Source: Aurantiacibacter poecillastricola (GTDB lineage Bacteria; Pseudomonadota; Alphaproteobacteria; Sphingomonadales; Sphingomonadaceae). From it: DNA of 64,000 bases. The translations under genes and the position numbers were made by a program. Position 1 is the stretch's first letter; each line of letters starts with the position of its first letter. Location of the stretch: assembly GCF_030730945.1 (NCBI RefSeq), contig NZ_JAVAMS010000001.1:1240001-1304000 (forward strand), read 5' to 3'. This document shows positions 25,439-33,685 of the stretch, piece by piece. The notes under the pieces are model-generated. The model saw only the letters and a program-made list of their open reading frames with translations. It made no database searches and had not been told where the DNA came from.

Positions 25439-25977
25439 CAGAGGTACAGGTCCTTGTTGATGGGGATGTTGTTCTCGCGGCAGTATTCCTCGTAGTGGTT
25501 CATGAACCAGAAGACGTCTGCTGTTTCCACGAGGTTGGCGTCGCCATCGTAGAAGTCGATCGGGCCCTGCATCCAGCCGAACAGCTTGCAGCCTTCGGGA
25601 TGCTCGGTAACAAGCGTGTGGCTTTCGCCCGGTGTTTCCAGGATCACGCCGAAGGGGCGAGCTACCCAGTCATATTCGAGATAGCGCACGCTGCCCTCCA
25701 GGCAGACCATCATGATCGTGCCACGATGGAAATGCGTGCCGATGACGCCGGGCCCCTTGACCCACAGGATGTTGGAGAACAGGTTCTGCCGCACGTCGAA
25801 TGCGATGTGCTTGATCGCGGTATTCTCGCCAAAGGGCACCCACGGGCTTACCTCGTCCGATGGCACGTCGATATAGCGGCCGCCGGGCGAGGTGCGCTCC
25901 ACGAGATCCTTGTAGGCATATCCGATGTCGACGATTTCCTTCTTGTCGCTCGGCGGGGCTTTCATCTGGGTGGCCAT
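25438..25977 (-). CDS. Cupin, 2,4'-dihydroxyacetophenone dioxygenase-like (copy 2)
   Basis: This 179-residue paralogue of the next gene shares the SPWVPFGxNxAIxHxAFDVR block, THFH (H82, H84), E101 and H120, and the C-terminal NHYEEYCRENNIPIN tail. All four predicted metal ligands are retained, although one extra histidine of copy 1 (H124) is replaced by E118. AAGGAGAG lies 5 nt before the ATG. It is the first gene of a five-gene operon (two cupins, SDR, two dehydrogenases). The tandem pair could form a heterodimer or act on successive intermediates. Confidence 0.75.
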   Translation of the reverse strand: MATQMKAPPSDKKEIVDIGYAYKDLVERTSPGGRYIDVPSDEVSPWVPFGENTAIKHIAFDVRQNLFSNILWVKGPGVIGTHFHRGTIMMVCLEGSVRYLEYDWVARPFGVILETPGESHTLVTEHPEGCKLFGWMQGPIDFYDGDANLVETADVFWFMNHYEEYCRENNIPINKDLYL

Positions 25978-26032
25978 GTCATCTCTCCTTCGGGGGGTGC
26001 GGTCTCGTCTGCCGGAGACTCGCGTTGTCGTT

Positions 26033-26053
26033 ACTATATCCTAACGCGCGTTA
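26033..26053 (-). promoter_or_regulatory. Palindromic operator and -10 element before the cupin operon
   Basis: TAACGCGCGTTA at 26042-26053 is a perfect 12-bp palindrome. On the minus strand it is followed after 3 nt by TATAGT (26033-26038), a good -10 hexamer about 55 nt from the cupin copy 2 start. A repressor bound at the palindrome would cover the -35 to -10 spacer. No regulator gene lies nearby. Confidence 0.45.
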
Positions 26054-27394
26054 TCATGCGACCTCCGGTTCGAGGCCCTTTGCGCGCAAGGCTGCTGGTG
26101 CGGTTTCTTTCAGGCCCATCGCCACGAAACCCGCGATCACGGCCAGCACCATCAGCACATAGAGGAAGGTCTCCGGTCCGAAAGCGTCGTTCAACACCCC
26201 TGCGACAGGCGGACCGAGCACACCGCCCAGCACCTCGCAACTGCCCATGGCAAGGCCAAGCACGGTCGCATGGTGGATGGGGCGGAAGCTTTCGGAAGGG
26301 ATCGTGGCCATGAAGATCGGGAAGACGCCGTTCACCATCCAGCCGATGAAGAAGATGGGGATCAGCACCGTGGCATAGCCCGACAGGCCAAGCAGCCCGT
26401 CACCCGCGAAGTTCGCGGGGTCGAGATAGATCACGCCCAGCGGACCGATCAGCGAGAGAAATGGCAGGAACACCATCACCGGCTTGCGTCCGATCCGGTC
26501 CGAAATGCCCGCAACCAGGAAGCTGTAGAGCGCCGCCGCGATGCCAAGCGAGCCGACCAGCCAGCTCATCGAGAACGCGTCCATCCCGCGCGTCTGCACC
26601 AGGAAGTTGGGCATGAAGGCCCAGGTGATCACGAAATGCGCGACCAGCAATACACCGACTACCACGCAGATCCACATGTTGCGCACTTTCAGCGCCTCGA
26701 GGAAGCCGATGCTCGAATGATGGTCTCCCGCTTCGCCGACCTGTGCCGGGGTCTCGGCGGCAGGCTCGGGTTCGCGCAGCATGAACCAGATCATCGCTGC
26801 GGAGACGAGGCCGGGCAGGGCAGCAAGGTAGAACGCCTCGCGCCAGCTGAAGGCGGTAGCGAACGCGACCAGCACAACCGGCGCGGCGAAGCTCCCCAGG
26901 AGGTTCGAACCAAGGTTCTGCGCCACGCCCTGCGCCAAGCCTCGCCGTTCCGGGTTCACCTCGCTGGCAACCATGGCATGGCTGATCGGCATCACGCCCC
27001 CCTCTGCCGCGCCCATCAGCAGCCGCGCGGCGAAGAGGAACAGGAAGCTCGTCGCCAGCCCCGAGAGGAAGCTGCACAGCGAGAAGGCGATTGTGGCAAT
27101 CACCAGCAGGACCTTGCGCTTGCCGAGGCTGTCCGACAGTCGGCCTACGAAGAACGCCGCGATGGCCCAACTGAAGGATAGTCCGCCTGCCAGAAGGCCG
27201 ATCTCGGTCTGCGAGAGTTCCAGTTCCGGTTGCACGAAGGGCATCAGCGCGTTGAGCGCCTGGCGGTCGAAGAACACGATGCCGAAATTCAGGCTGAGCA
27301 GCAGGACGAGTAGCGTTTGATAGGCGGGAGAGTTGGTGACCCAGTTGCCCTGAGCCGCCTCGCCTGCATGGGTATGGGCGGGATGCGTTGCCAT
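26054..27394 (-). CDS. MFS transporter of the cupin catabolic cluster
   Basis: The 446-residue carrier has 12 predicted membrane segments. FFDRQALNALMPFVQPEL in the first helix and the GRLSDSLGKRKVLL loop between TM2 and TM3 are typical of anion:cation or hexuronate/aromatic-acid type facilitators. A central loop of about 40 residues divides the halves. It lies 12 nt after the VOC gene on the same strand and 76 nt before the cupins, so it most likely imports the cluster's substrate. Confidence 0.8.
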   Translation of the reverse strand: MATHPAHTHAGEAAQGNWVTNSPAYQTLLVLLLSLNFGIVFFDRQALNALMPFVQPELELSQTEIGLLAGGLSFSWAIAAFFVGRLSDSLGKRKVLLVIATIAFSLCSFLSGLATSFLFLFAARLLMGAAEGGVMPISHAMVASEVNPERRGLAQGVAQNLGSNLLGSFAAPVVLVAFATAFSWREAFYLAALPGLVSAAMIWFMLREPEPAAETPAQVGEAGDHHSSIGFLEALKVRNMWICVVVGVLLVAHFVITWAFMPNFLVQTRGMDAFSMSWLVGSLGIAAALYSFLVAGISDRIGRKPVMVFLPFLSLIGPLGVIYLDPANFAGDGLLGLSGYATVLIPIFFIGWMVNGVFPIFMATIPSESFRPIHHATVLGLAMGSCEVLGGVLGPPVAGVLNDAFGPETFLYVLMVLAVIAGFVAMGLKETAPAALRAKGLEPEVA

Positions 27395-27406
27395 TATCGG
27401 GTATTC

Positions 27407-27952
27407 CTATGCAAACGGTCTGAGCGTGTCGGAGCCGTCCCAGTCGCGGCTCGCTTTCCAGAAGCGGGTGAAGGTCTCGTCCATTTCCGGGGTCACGGGC
27501 AGCAATTCGAGGAAGCCCGTGTGCGGACCATTGCCATCGTCGAGGTAGACCACTTCCCCGCCGGTCGGCACGGCAGCGCGGTACGCCTCTCGATAGCCGC
27601 GCGCCTGGTACTGCGCGCTGCTGGTGTCCACGTCCTCGCAAGCGATGCCGAGATGGTGGAAGCCGTAACCCCGCAGGTCGATCGCTTCCTTGTATACGCT
27701 CGGATGCTCGTCCAGAGGCTGGATCAACTCGATCAGCATATGCCCGGCGAAGCCCATCGCCAGCGTCACATCAGCGCGGCTTTCCTCGCCGCGATAGACC
27801 TGTCCCGGGGCGAGCAAATGAGGGAGATGGAAGAAGGGACCGGCCTTGCAATCGCTGACCCAGTGATCGACCGCTTCGGCAAGGTCGGGCACGACGAAAG
27901 CCGTTTGCGCCACCCCTCCCACAGGCTGGCCATAGCCCAGCGTGTCTGACAT
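27407..27952 (-). CDS. VOC superfamily (glyoxalase/dioxygenase-like) protein
   Basis: The 181-residue protein has two vicinal-oxygen-chelate half-modules. A metal-binding pattern is suggested by QTAFVVPDLAEAVDHW, HMLIELIQPLDEHPSVYKE, GFHHLGIACEDVD and HTGFLELLPV. Family members act as epimerases, glyoxalases or extradiol dioxygenases. GGGAG lies 7 nt before the ATG at 27952; the frame extends to 28093 but those residues overlap the divergent promoter region. It is the first gene of a unit with the MFS carrier. Confidence 0.7.
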   Translation of the reverse strand: MSDTLGYGQPVGGVAQTAFVVPDLAEAVDHWVSDCKAGPFFHLPHLLAPGQVYRGEESRADVTLAMGFAGHMLIELIQPLDEHPSVYKEAIDLRGYGFHHLGIACEDVDTSSAQYQARGYREAYRAAVPTGGEVVYLDDGNGPHTGFLELLPVTPEMDETFTRFWKASRDWDGSDTLRPFA

Positions 27953-28070
27953 CTCTATACTCCCAAGTGCCCGGTCTGCTTGCCGGTCATCGGGACGCAG
28001 GCTTGCCAGCCAGCGCGACAAAGTCAATGTTGCACTATGGAAAGGCGTGAAATCGCTACGGAGAGAGTCA

Positions 28071-28829
28071 ATGGCGACGCAGGTAAATGACAATGCGGAT
28101 TGCAGCGCCGAAGAATGGCAGGCCCGGCTGGACCTTGCAGCCGCCTATCGCATCTTCGCGCATTTGGGCTGGTGCGAGAGCATCTATAACCACATCACAT
28201 TGCGCGTACCGGGGGAGGAGGACCAATTTCTCATCAACCCGTACGGTCTGCTCTGGGAGGAAGTCACCGCGTCCAATCTCGTGAAGATCGACGGCGAGGG
28301 CAACAAGCTCGGAGACAATCCGTATCCAGTGAACCTGGCGGGCTTCACGCAGCATTCGGTGTTCCACAAGAACCTGCCGCATGCGCATGCCATCGTGCAC
28401 ACACACACGCCCGACACCATGGCGGTTTGCGCCACCGAAGGCGGTCTCGAGGCCAGCAATTTCTACTCCTGCTTTTTCGAGGGGGCCATCGGATATCACG
28501 ACTTCGAGGGCATCACCGTGCGCAGCGAGGAAGGCGAGCGACTGGTGAAGAATGCGGGCAACCACCAGATCCTGATGCTGAAGAATCACGGCCCGGTGGT
28601 GATGGGACGAACGATCTACGAAATGTTCCTCATATACTACATGCTCCAGCGCGCCTGCGAGGTGCAGGTTAAGACCGCTGCGATGGGCAGACCGATCATC
28701 GTGCCGCCCGAAGTGATCGAAACCCACCAGCGCGACCGTGACAAACAGTTGACGGACGACTTCGGAAAGCTGGACTTCCAGGCCTGGACGCGCAAGATCG
28801 ACACAATCGATCCCAGCTGGCGCAACTGA
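28071..28829 (+). CDS. Class II aldolase/adducin family protein
   Basis: A 252-residue protein of the zinc aldolase/decarboxylase fold. The zinc histidines are in IVHTHTPDT and KNHGPVVMG, and an N-terminal SIYNHITLRVPG segment forms the phosphate or carboxylate site. GGAGAGAG lies before ATG 28071. It is transcribed away from the VOC-MFS unit from a shared 118-nt intergenic region. Members of this non-sugar subgroup frequently sit in aromatic and terpenoid catabolic clusters and may act as hydratases or decarboxylases. Confidence 0.8.
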   Translation: MATQVNDNADCSAEEWQARLDLAAAYRIFAHLGWCESIYNHITLRVPGEEDQFLINPYGLLWEEVTASNLVKIDGEGNKLGDNPYPVNLAGFTQHSVFHKNLPHAHAIVHTHTPDTMAVCATEGGLEASNFYSCFFEGAIGYHDFEGITVRSEEGERLVKNAGNHQILMLKNHGPVVMGRTIYEMFLIYYMLQRACEVQVKTAAMGRPIIVPPEVIETHQRDRDKQLTDDFGKLDFQAWTRKIDTIDPSWRN

Positions 28830-28845
28830 CGAGTACCCCTGTTCC

Positions 28846-29388
28846 ATGACAGCCATGACGGTGAACGAGCGTCCTGTCGATTTCGACATGGACCCCGAGA
28901 CGCCGCTCCTTCACGCGCTGCGCGATGCGGCGAACCTGACGGGCACCAAGTATGGCTGCGGGGTGGGCGACTGCGGTGCGTGCATGGTGCTGGTGGATGG
29001 CGAGGCGCTGCGCTCTTGCCTCATAACGCTGGCGGAAGCCGAAGGGCGATTCATCACCACGATAGAGGGCCTCTCGCCCGATCGCGGGCATCCGGTGCAG
29101 CAAGCCATGGTGGCGGAACAGGCGATCCAGTGCGGGTTCTGCACGCCAGGCATCGTGATCGCTGCGGCAGCGCTGCTGCGCGGCAATCCCGAGCCGACCG
29201 AGGCGCAGATCCGCGAGGCGGTGCCGAACCTGTGCCGCTGCGGCGTTTATCCGCGGCTGGTCCGCGCCATCCAGCGGGCGAGCCGCGTCGGGCGACGACG
29301 CGAAACGATCAGCGCCGCGCCTGCACCTGGCATCGACCCGGCCGATGCGGCGCGCGCCGTTCCCGGAATGCGGGTGGAGGGGGAGTAA
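28846..29388 (+). CDS. [2Fe-2S] small subunit of a molybdenum hydroxylase (CoxS/IorA-like)
   Basis: This 180-residue ferredoxin-type subunit has both expected clusters: the plant-type CGVGDCGAC with its distant cysteine (LRSC), and the C-terminal CGFCTPG plus CRCG. Such proteins pass electrons from a molybdopterin subunit. No large or FAD subunit is present; the next gene is an opposite-strand receptor behind a palindromic repeat. The C-terminal tail after CRCG is about 50 residues and includes a low-complexity Ala/Pro stretch. Either the catalytic subunit lies elsewhere or was lost. Confidence 0.85.
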   Translation: MTAMTVNERPVDFDMDPETPLLHALRDAANLTGTKYGCGVGDCGACMVLVDGEALRSCLITLAEAEGRFITTIEGLSPDRGHPVQQAMVAEQAIQCGFCTPGIVIAAAALLRGNPEPTEAQIREAVPNLCRCGVYPRLVRAIQRASRVGRRRETISAAPAPGIDPADAARAVPGMRVEGE

Positions 29389-29391
29389 GAA

Positions 29392-29506
29392 TTTCTCCCT
29401 GTCGCGTGGCGATGGCGAGGGGAACCGCTCGCGAAGCGAGAGGTGGAGGGGCGTTCCGTCACCGCCCCTCCATCACCTCCCCATTTGCTTCGCAAACAGG
29501 GAGGAA
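29392..29506. repeat. Palindromic intergenic element (REP/MITE-like cruciform)
   Basis: Outer arms TTTCTCCCTGT (29392-29402) and ACAGGGAGGAA (29496-29506) pair with one G-T. Inside are CTCGC-gaa-GCGAG near 29428-29440, GGAGGGGCG/CGCCCCTCC (29445-29453 with 29463-29471) and TTTGC-ttc-GCAAA near 29484-29496. The whole 115-bp unit lies between convergent genes and could also stop transcription from both sides. It has the look of a dispersed repeat; copies elsewhere cannot be checked here. Confidence 0.55.
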
Positions 29507-29511
29507 TGTTC

Positions 29512-31626
29512 CTAGAAATTCAACCTTGCGCCGAAGCTCGCATTCAGAGGTGCACCGGGCTGGATGTTGTTGTCGCCGTGGGCCGAGGGGTAGTAGTCCT
29601 CGTCGAACAGGTTCTCCACATTCGCCTGCAGGGTCAGCCTGTCGGTCGCCTCGAAGAAAATTGCCGCATCCACGCGGGTGTAGGACGGCAACACCACGTT
29701 GTTGCTGTTGCTGGCGAACTGGTCCGACTGGTGGATGAGGCCAGCGCCGAAGCCCAGCCGATCGGTCAGGTCGTAGCGGGCCCATGCGGTGATCTGGTGC
29801 TCGGGTACCTGCTGCAGCACGGTGCCGATGTCGTCCCGGTCGGCGCTGTCGGTGATCTCGCCATCGAGATAGGCGTAGCCCAGGCTCAGCGAAAGCCCCT
29901 CGACCGGCTTGCCGACCAGCCCCAGCTCGAAGCCTTCCACCTCGCTCTCGCCCACCAGTGTCGTCAGGTTGGTGACGGGATCGACCGAAGGCGTGTTGGA
30001 TCGGGTGAGGCGGAAGATCGCGCCCGTCAGAAGCAGGTCGCGATGTGGTGCGTATTTCACGCCCAGCTCGAGGTTCTCGTATTCCTCCGGCTCCAGCGCC
30101 TCGTCCTGCTGGCTGAGCACCGTGAACTGGTCGCCCACCGAGGGAAGGAAGCTGGTGGCATAGCTCGCGTAGACGGAAAGGTTCGCCCGCGGCTTCAGGA
30201 TCGCTCCGAAGCGCGGGCTGACATTCTCGTCTACTCGCTCGCCGTCGAAATTCGCGACGAAATCGGTGCTGGTGATGTCGAACCGGTCAAAGCGCAGTCC
30301 TGCCACGAGTTGCAGGATGCCGATATCGAGCTGCTCCTGCGCATAGAGCGAGAAGGTGGAGAGTTCGCTGGTGCTGGCGCGCTGCGGCGAAAGGGTGAAG
30401 GCGGGAACGACAATCGTCTCGTCGAGGTCCACCACGACGCTGGTGTCCGCGCCATTGTTGAACCGGGCCTGGTTGCGCACCGAATCGGTGTCGGAGGAGG
30501 TGACCTCGGCGCCCAGCAGCAGCGTGTGGCCAAGGCCACCGGTATCGAACTGGCCGACCAGGTTGACCTGGCCGATCACGTTCTTGCGGTCCGTGCCGCT
30601 CTCATAGCCAGCAAGGCGTACGTCGGTGCCGCCATTCACGATGCCGGCGGGTACGATGTTGGAATAGAACTTGTCGTAGTCGGCCACCAGCAGGCTGGCA
30701 TTCGCGCTAAATGCCTCGCTGAAATCGTGCTCCAGCCGGGTGCGTGCGATATGCACTTCCACGTCGCTGAAATTGTAGTCGGAGTCGCCGAAGAACGTTT
30801 CGTCGTAACCCGTAAGCGGGCCGTCGCCCAGTGCGGGCAGGCCGCGATCGACCACGCGCTCGTCGTCGTCATAGGTATAGAAGGCATAAAGCCGGGTATC
30901 GGGGCCGAGCTGCGCTGTAAGCGTGGGCGAGATGCCTACGAAGCGGCCATCGTACACATCGCGGTGATTGTCGAATTCCTCGTACGTGCCGCTGATGCGC
31001 AGGGCCAGCGTCTCGCTGGCAGGCAGGTTGGCATCGCCCGTCAGCGCAAAGGCGCCGAAGGTATCGACCTGCGCGCCAAGGGCGTATTCCGGCATGTCGA
31101 ATTCGGCGACCCGGGCAACGCGGTTGATCGCGCCGCCGCCCGCGCCGCGACCGAAGATGAGGGCATTGGCGCCCTTCAGCACCTCCACCCGCTCCACATT
31201 GTAGAGCGGACGGTAATATTGCGCATCGTCGCGCAGGCCGTCGAGATAGAAGTCGGCAGTCGTTTCCTGACCGCGGATGAATACTTCGTCGCGGTGGCCT
31301 TCGCCTGTCTCCAGGCTCACGCCCGGCACGAAGCGGAGCGCATCGTTCAGGCTGGTGACGCCCTGGTCTTCCAGCTGGTCTGCCGTGATCACCGTGACGG
31401 ATTGCGGCACATCGATGATCGGTGTGGGCGTCTTGGTGGCGGTGCTGCCATCTTCGTTGACATAGCCATCGAGTTCGCCCGTGACGATGATGTTGCCAGG
31501 CAGGTAATCGCGCTGCGCATCGGCATTGGCCTCGGTTTCGGCGAGCGCGGCGGCGGGAATGACTAGGGCGACGCCTGCCATGAGGGCAAGGCGGAGATCT
31601 GCGGTACGAATGGTAAATTCCCTCAC
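29512..31626 (-). CDS. TonB-dependent siderophore receptor
   Basis: An outer-membrane receptor of 704 residues from GTG 31626, which yields a good signal peptide (LALMAGVALVIPAAALA). The plug domain contains PQSVTVITADQLEDQGVTSLNDALRFVPGV-type sequence and RVEVLKGANALIFGRGAGGGAIN; the barrel ends in the aromatic C-terminal signature (SFGARLNF). These features match catecholate-siderophore receptors of the Fiu/FhuE group. A canonical Fur box lies 38 nt upstream, so expression should rise on iron limitation. The frame is open to a GTG at 31662. Confidence 0.9.
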   Translation of the reverse strand: MREFTIRTADLRLALMAGVALVIPAAALAETEANADAQRDYLPGNIIVTGELDGYVNEDGSTATKTPTPIIDVPQSVTVITADQLEDQGVTSLNDALRFVPGVSLETGEGHRDEVFIRGQETTADFYLDGLRDDAQYYRPLYNVERVEVLKGANALIFGRGAGGGAINRVARVAEFDMPEYALGAQVDTFGAFALTGDANLPASETLALRISGTYEEFDNHRDVYDGRFVGISPTLTAQLGPDTRLYAFYTYDDDERVVDRGLPALGDGPLTGYDETFFGDSDYNFSDVEVHIARTRLEHDFSEAFSANASLLVADYDKFYSNIVPAGIVNGGTDVRLAGYESGTDRKNVIGQVNLVGQFDTGGLGHTLLLGAEVTSSDTDSVRNQARFNNGADTSVVVDLDETIVVPAFTLSPQRASTSELSTFSLYAQEQLDIGILQLVAGLRFDRFDITSTDFVANFDGERVDENVSPRFGAILKPRANLSVYASYATSFLPSVGDQFTVLSQQDEALEPEEYENLELGVKYAPHRDLLLTGAIFRLTRSNTPSVDPVTNLTTLVGESEVEGFELGLVGKPVEGLSLSLGYAYLDGEITDSADRDDIGTVLQQVPEHQITAWARYDLTDRLGFGAGLIHQSDQFASNSNNVVLPSYTRVDAAIFFEATDRLTLQANVENLFDEDYYPSAHGDNNIQPGAPLNASFGARLNF

Positions 31627-31663
31627 GAATCGGTATTGAAAATCATTTGCAGGGAAGGCCACT

Positions 31664-31688
31664 ATTGAGAATGATTATCATTGACAAT
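31664..31688. promoter_or_regulatory. Fur box
   Basis: The segment ATTGAGAATGATTATCATTG and the five following bases ACAAT form a near-perfect palindrome matching the GATAATGATwATCATTATC Fur consensus. It lies 38 nt before the TonB receptor start and 74 nt before the divergent arsC-like gene, and could control both. Confidence 0.85.
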
Positions 31689-31761
31689 CCCAAATCAACG
31701 TTGGCCTAAAGATTGTCTCACGCTAGTGCGGCCGCGATCGAAAATGGCAGGAGTAAGAGCG

Positions 31762-32106
31762 ATGAAGGCAACTATCTGGCACAACCCCAAATGCGGCACG
31801 TCGCGCAAGACGCTGGCCATTCTGGAGAACCTCTCAAGCGTGGAGCTGACCGTCATCGAGTATCTGAAGCACCCACCCTCGCGCGAGAAACTCGCCCAGC
31901 TTTATGCTGATGCGCAAATCGCCCCACAGGATGCTCTGCGCCTGCGCGGGACCGACGCCGAGGAACGCGGCTTACCGCAGGCGAGCGCCGACGAAGTGCT
32001 CGATGCGATGGTCGAGGATCCCATTCTCATCAACCGCCCGCTGGTCGAGACGGAGAAGGGCGTGCGTCTGTGCCGCCCGCAGGACGTAGTGCTGGAAATT
32101 CTCTAG
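31762..32106 (+). CDS. arsC: ArsC/Spx-type arsenate reductase (glutaredoxin-dependent)
   Basis: This 114-residue thioredoxin-fold protein has the active cysteine in WHNPKCGTSRKTL and the C-terminal DPILINRPLVETEKG segment, whose Arg lines the arsenate pocket in ArsC. The size fits the E. coli-type family, and the related YfgD subgroup is possible. AGGAG lies 10 nt upstream of the ATG. There is no arsenite pump or ArsR nearby. The gene shares its upstream region with a Fur box. Confidence 0.8.
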   Translation: MKATIWHNPKCGTSRKTLAILENLSSVELTVIEYLKHPPSREKLAQLYADAQIAPQDALRLRGTDAEERGLPQASADEVLDAMVEDPILINRPLVETEKGVRLCRPQDVVLEIL

Positions 32107-32121
32107 CCCGGCGGCCCCCGG

Positions 32122-32946
32122 CTACTCGAAAGTCTCGCCCAGCGCAGGGCCGGACTGGCAGGCAAGCTGCTCGTGAATGGCGACGAGAATGCCGCTGAGT
32201 ACCACGGAGACGAGCATTCCGATAAGGCTGCTCACGAGAGCAAGGACGAACATGCCTCCTACCATTGCCGCAATCAGCCCAAGAGCGCCGAACACCAGCA
32301 GCGATATCACCATATAGGCCACGATCAGCAGGGCAAAGAACCCGAAGATCCGCCATGCCGCCGGCTTGGTCAGTTTCCAGGAACGCGTATAGGCCGTGAT
32401 CGGATTGGAGACGCCCTCATTCACGATCACCGGCATCATTATGCACAATCGGGCGAAGATGTAACCGATCAGCACGAGGATCAGCACCAGCATCAGCGCC
32501 GCCGCTCCTTCCGGTCCTACCGCCATCGCCAGCGCAGTGACCAGCAGGCCGAACACCAGGCTGAAAAGGAGATAGCCGACTAGGAAGAGGAGGATGCAGC
32601 CGATGAGTGTCGGCAACGCGCGGATCGCGGCCGACAGGGCTTCGCCCACGGTGGGGCGACCCGGTCCCATCAACCGCACCATCGCCGCATAGCCTACCAT
32701 CGAACACAGCATCAGCAGGATCGCGGCCCCCACGATCGGGCCAGCCTGGTCGGCGAACAGCTCGGCCATTGCTTTGGGATCGTCGGCCGGGGTCATCATC
32801 ATTCCCATCGTATCGGGCATGACGACGTAGAACAGCAGGCTTGGCAGGAAGAGGAAAAGCCCGGCTATCACGGCAAGGAACTGGAAGTTCCCCCGCGCAA
32901 GCGTCATCGCACGCGACCACGCCTGTCCGAGATTGAATTGTTTCAC
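32122..32946 (-). CDS. Multi-pass membrane protein (GPDP membrane-domain-like)
   Basis: A 274-residue protein starts at GTG 32946 with AGGAGG 8 nt upstream. About six hydrophobic segments are visible, with Gly/Leu/Met-rich composition and the TRSWKLTKPAAWRIFGF amphipathic loop seen in membrane domains attached to glycerophosphodiester phosphodiesterases in other bacteria. No catalytic domain is present. The longer open frame reaching 33894 lies over lipB and is not credible as protein. Function unknown. Confidence 0.6.
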   Translation of the reverse strand: MKQFNLGQAWSRAMTLARGNFQFLAVIAGLFLFLPSLLFYVVMPDTMGMMMTPADDPKAMAELFADQAGPIVGAAILLMLCSMVGYAAMVRLMGPGRPTVGEALSAAIRALPTLIGCILLFLVGYLLFSLVFGLLVTALAMAVGPEGAAALMLVLILVLIGYIFARLCIMMPVIVNEGVSNPITAYTRSWKLTKPAAWRIFGFFALLIVAYMVISLLVFGALGLIAAMVGGMFVLALVSSLIGMLVSVVLSGILVAIHEQLACQSGPALGETFE

Positions 32947-33009
32947 GCAGCTACCCTCCTTGCTTGCCCTTGATAAGCGCCTTCGATACCGCCACGCAAT
33001 CGCCAAGCC

Positions 33010-33684
33010 ATGATCGACACCAGCTCTATCCCCGATCCTGCCATCGAATGGCGCCGTTCGCTGGGCCAGGTGCCCTATCGCGAGGCGCTGGCCGCGCAGG
33101 AGGCGCGCAATGCCGCCCTGGCGCAGGGCGAGGGGCAAGAGCTTGTCTGGATGCTGGAGCATCCGCCCGTCTACACCGCGGGCACGAGCGCCGATCCCGT
33201 GGAACTGGTGGACCGGCGTTTCGAAGTGGTCGAGACCGGCCGCGGCGGGCGCTATACCTATCACGGCCCCGGCCAGCGGGTGACCTACGTCCTGCTCGAC
33301 CTGCGCAAGCGGACGAAGGACGTGCGCCAGTTCGTCCACGCACTGGAGCGCTGGGTGATTGCAACGCTCGCCGATTTCGATGTCGAAGCCTTCGCCGTTC
33401 CCGAGCGCATCGGTATCTGGACGCGTGATCTCGACGGCAGCGAGGCCAAGATCGGGGCCATTGGCGTGCGCGTGCGGCGGTGGGTGACGATGCATGGCTT
33501 TGCCGTGAACCTTGCGCCGGATCTCTCGCATTTCGGCGGCATCGTGCCTTGCGGCATCGCCGAATACGGCGTCACCAGCATGGAAAGGCTGGGGAAGATG
33601 GTTGCGCCGGAGGAATGGGATGAGGCATTGCTGGCGCGCGCAGGGGAGTTCCTGTCCACCATTTCGACACCGGAGAACGTCTGA
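33010..33684 (+). CDS. lipB: Lipoyl(octanoyl) transferase LipB
   Basis: This 224-residue enzyme moves octanoate from acyl carrier protein to lipoyl domains of 2-oxoacid dehydrogenases. The substrate-binding [17 protein letters not shown], the catalytic lysine in [14 protein letters not shown], and the acyl-accepting cysteine in [15 protein letters not shown] are all present. The following lipoprotein gene starts 1 nt after the stop. lipA is not in the window. Confidence 0.95.
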   Translation: MIDTSSIPDPAIEWRRSLGQVPYREALAAQEARNAALAQGEGQELVWMLEHPPVYTAGTSADPVELVDRRFEVVETGRGGRYTYHGPGQRVTYVLLDLRKRTKDVRQFVHALERWVIATLADFDVEAFAVPERIGIWTRDLDGSEAKIGAIGVRVRRWVTMHGFAVNLAPDLSHFGGIVPCGIAEYGVTSMERLGKMVAPEEWDEALLARAGEFLSTISTPENV

Positions 33685-33685
33685 C

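Noticed and set aside
25438..25977. Loss of a metal ligand in cupin copy 2 (H124 to E118)
   Set aside because: Aligning the motifs shows that the likely ligand is the next histidine (H126/H120), which both copies retain.
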